In this document: positions 61,041 to 64,000 of the stretch, one piece after another | Layout of the letters: every line of letters begins with the position of its first letter | Position numbering within the stretch: the stretch's first letter is position 1 | Assembly: GCA_963210315.1 (NCBI GenBank) | Contig: OY723272.1 | Span: 1,426,001 to 1,490,000, forward strand | Source: Rhynchopus euleeides | Taxonomy: Eukaryota; Euglenozoa; Diplonemea; Diplonemida; Diplonemidae | Reading direction: 5' to 3' | Length of the DNA stretch: 64,000 nucleotides | Position numbers and translations under genes: made by a program | The notes under the pieces: model-generated | Database searches by the model: none | What the model saw: only the letters and a program-made list of their open reading frames with translations | What the model was told of the DNA's origin: nothing

Positions 61041-64000
61041 GGGGGGGGGGGGTCATCAAAGCCGCAGAAAACGCAACGCGCATGGCAACGTTTGCACTTT
61101 GGTGTGGATATGATACTAAATAGGTGCATGCCCTGGCAGTTGAGGGTGCCATCGTATAATGTGTTATGAGAACTGCCCTCGCCGATCCCCCCCATGCTGC
61201 TCGGCGTTGCCCAGAAGGGACCCCGATGGGAAATGGCGTGCCTCTCTGTCATTTGGGGCAGAGTTCCCCGAGCAGTCGTCGGTGATCCCTGCCGCGGTGC
61301 CATCCTTTGTCCTTCCGTTCCGCAGTCCACCTTGTGATGCCTACTTTTATGGGTTGCACATTTGCGTCGGAACCCACCAGCCTGGTGTCAGCAACCCTTC
61401 TCCTCGTCGCGGTGCGGTGGGGTTTTATACTAAGGTTTGGGTATATTACGGTAGGTGTATTAGGTACATAAGGTATAGGGTCTGGGCCTCTGGCCCTAGG
61501 TATGCCAGAACCGTGCAGGTGAACTGGCCCTTTGGTGGGTTATTCATATAATCAAGGTGCTCATTGTATGTGAAACTGGCTTTGGTCAACCGTGCGTCGA
61601 GAGGGCTTGCGGTAGGTTTGGGAGTGTGCCACCGCCACACTCCGGTCGTTTCTTTGCAGATAAAGAGATTTGCAAGTCACACGCTACCCTGCAGCCCTGT
61701 CGCCGACTCACACGCCCTCCTCGTGCTGCCTCCACCGGTTTTTGCAGCGTGCCTCTCAGACACTTCTGCCGGTCGGTCGACAGCGCACCCCCAACCACGG
61801 ATGCCTTGCATGCCTTGAGCCAGCTGCTCTGCCACTGTGCTGCAAGGCACCAGCCTCCTCCAACCACACCCGCAGCAAGCGTCCCTCACTCATCCCATAC
61901 TCATTTGAAAGATCCATCCCCCGGATCGTGTCCAGACGGAGCAGATGCCCGTATCTTCCATCCCCCGACTCCTCAACCCTGGATACCCAGCCGTTGCCCT
62001 GCAGTGCACCCTGCCCTGCCCCCGCCACCTCTATAGGTGCCGCTGGCACTACCTACGGCCTGCTGCTCGGCTGCTTCTTCAGAGCAACCCTGAGGGCAGG
62101 GCTGATCTCTGGACCTCTGGGGCACGCGCAGATGGAACGTTGAAGCCCTTCAGCCCTGGCCATGGCCTCCCTGCGGCTCTTTGTTTGTCCCTGAGCCCGG
62201 ATGCAGGGGGGTTGAAATGTGTCCGGATGGCACTAGGGTTCAGGTGCGGTTTGAGCCTTGAGGCCAGTTCGTACGGTTCGGCCAGCCTTCTCGAACAAGA
62301 GCTGGGGTGTGCATGGGACATGTTGTGGCTCGGCCAGATTGGGGGGGAGATCCCCAATGGGCTCCGTCCCGTCGCAGAGTCTTCCCGTCCTGTTTTCGCT
62401 CCACTTCGTGCTTCTGCACCCACAGGCACTGTGTCCTGGCCGACTCTGCCCTGTACGTGCAACGCAGGAGCACCGGGACAACGCTAGAGCAAGCTCTGTG
62501 GTGTAGCATAGCTGGTCATGCTCCACGTTACCAAGCCCTCGTAGTCCCTCATGTGGAATGGCCTCTGATACTTGCGGGTCGCGCAAGGCACTGTCCCTCC
62601 CAGGTTGCATCCCACCGGCACACGACACAGGCGGGGTGTCAGATTGCTCTTGAGGCAGGAGCTTGAGGAAGAAGCTAGGCCGTGTTGCGCCCTGCCCAGG
62701 GCTGAGCTGGGGGGCGGCCCACCCTTGCTCTGCCGTTTGTTGTTGCCGGACACCAGCCCACCGCCTTCATGGAGCTGGGACCAGCCGACATTGACAGAAC
62801 GAGATGTTCACAACCCGGTTTGATCCGTGCACCCGCAAGTCTCGTGATGTCCAACTTCCCTTCACCTTTTCCCCCGCCTCCACTCGACTCTATGGACAGC
62901 TCAGGCGTGATTTCCGTGGTTTGGAGCAGACAAAACTACCGCGCACCCTATGTCTACAAGGTGCGCTAGTGTCTATTCGTGTGGATCACTTACTGGGAAG
63001 CGGTACTCTCCAAGGTTACATAATGCAAGGTTACTTCAGAACTCCGGGATTATAAAATATTGTCCGCAGTGCATTGCGGCTGCAATGATATATGGTGATC
63101 ACTAATTAGGCGGGATGACACGGGCAAACGCTCCTGGGACAGTGCAACGGGGGTCAGCTCAGCTGTCGCCTGCACCAGACATACCGGACATCCCGGCACC
63201 AACGACGCAGCGGGAGGGTGGGGTGGCGGGTCGTCTGGGTCAACTTAGAGCGCAACAAGGGGGTCAGCTCAGCTGTCGCCTGCGCTGGGGTGGGGGCAGC
63301 ACAGGGCACCACTGCCTTCCGGGTCGCGAGAGTGACGCGGATAGCTGCGGGGGGTGGTGGGGCAAGCAGTGCAACCTGCTCGGTCGGGGTGTTGCACGAC
63401 CCATGCATGGGCTGCTTGGGTTGGGTTGTGCCTGTGTCATACCGCAAATGTAAATATGGTAGACGTGGTTTATTATTCGGGTTGGCGTTCCATATATTCT
63501 ACAGGCTTCTATTCTATGACTTGGAGACTTAGGTCTGGTGATTGGATGGGATTTGTCTACACACCACACTCGTGTGGTGAGGGCAGCGACACGAAGGACC
63601 CACAAACTACTGCAGCAGAACCTCTTCTCTGAGACTTTATTCGAAAGGCATCAAGACTGGTACCCCAGCCCTTACTCATGATGGATCCTGTTCACGACTC
63701 GTGTCCGTGGCGAAAGTTGGTTAACAGCGCAGTCAATCTCGCTGTCGCATGGTGATCAGTTACCGCAAGATGCGAGTTGTGTCGCATTCGTCTGAAGAGA
63801 GATTTAGCTTCTCTGAGAGCCCCTGACGGGGGCTGCTGTGCACTTTTCCTGTGCGCCCTGAGGCAAGCCGCCCTTCCTCCCAAGCGGTGGTTCCTGTCCA
63901 GATGGGTGGGGTTGCCGAGCGCCTGTACCGACTGGTCACGGCACAATGCCACGCACCCTCAAGCATACCAACCGGTGTGTGGCTTCCACCCGCTTCGTTG
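61041..64000. other. 3 kb without a supported gene
   Basis: It starts with another GGGGGGGTCAT end (61046-61056) directly next to the transposon. Many short frames exist on both strands, none with a recognisable domain. A 24-bp direct repeat GGGGGTCAGCTCAGCTGTCG-plus-CCTGC occurs at 63149 and 63260. TA-rich direct words (GGTATATTACGGTAGGTGTA) lie near 61438. The window ends here, so a gene running off the right edge cannot be excluded. Confidence 0.5.
63149..63288 (+). repeat. direct repeat pair, 111 bp apart
   Basis: GGGTCAGCTCAGCTGTCGCC followed by TGC occurs at 63151 and again at 63262, both preceded by GCAAC and G's. Confidence 0.8.

Noticed and set aside
61159-62753. Several 90-180-codon frames on both strands as a degenerate retroelement
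   Set aside because: I could not see any reverse transcriptase, integrase or RNase H motif, and composition does not favour one strand.
1-64000. CRISPR array
   Set aside because: The only regularly spaced repeats (1-1971) have near-identical spacers of a few types, and the genome is eukaryotic.
1-64000. tRNA, rRNA or spliced-leader RNA genes
   Set aside because: I looked for tRNA B-box-like words and rRNA landmarks by eye and found none; a covariance search would be needed to exclude small or divergent genes.

Overview
The window is GC-rich nuclear DNA from a protist. Every gene I can support (six SCP2 copies, ten other genes and one possible exon) lies on the + strand. Most are single long exons. 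Three have spliceosomal introns, and six of the eight I can place open with GTATG (seven of eight if the in-frame cyclophilin intron is counted as drawn). One-way gene order, tandem gene arrays, few introns and GTATG donors together suggest a euglenozoan, perhaps diplonemid-like. A dinoflagellate-like genome is the main alternative. This is inference; no rRNA, tRNA or spliced-leader gene was found to settle it.

Layout. 1-1971 is a 41-bp minisatellite whose units invert about a central palindrome. 1972-5685 has no convincing gene, but holds a coding relic and a fold-back element. 5686-7978 carries three tandem SCP2 sterol-carrier genes ending in the peroxisomal signal AKL. Then come a small unknown gene (8867), an HLS1-like GNAT acetyltransferase (10511) and a Trm9-like methyltransferase (13645). 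The SCP2 trio, with its spacers, is repeated almost identically at 16119-18420. It is followed by a small N-myristoyl/palmitoyl-type protein (19215), a degenerate EF-hand protein (21388) and a stand-alone IMP-cyclohydrolase-like domain (23019). A single 3,972-residue FN3-repeat ORF fills 25763-37681, followed by an unknown 231-residue ORF (38449).

39298-46500 is a repeat island: a 1.15-kb element with 360-370-bp inverted repeats, a 644-bp AT-rich palindrome, an ER-type membrane cyclophilin with one intron, a GTCGAC array, dispersed repeats, a 109-bp MITE whose empty site is also in the window, and a frame-broken coding relic. After it come a 1,582-residue type II membrane GT4 glycosyltransferase (46884-52131, two introns) and a ~1,013-residue coiled-coil protein (53598-57612, five introns). 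57613-64000 holds one possible exon and a 1.33-kb TA-flanked element with a helix-turn-helix fragment on the minus strand; I see no confident gene after that.

I see no operon-like pathway. The genes are mostly housekeeping, membrane or cytoskeletal types in one co-oriented run. The most unusual content is the set of TA- or TAA-flanked fold-back elements and palindromic arrays, two short dispersed elements that recur ahead of start codons, and paired hairpins conserved in the SCP2 spacers.
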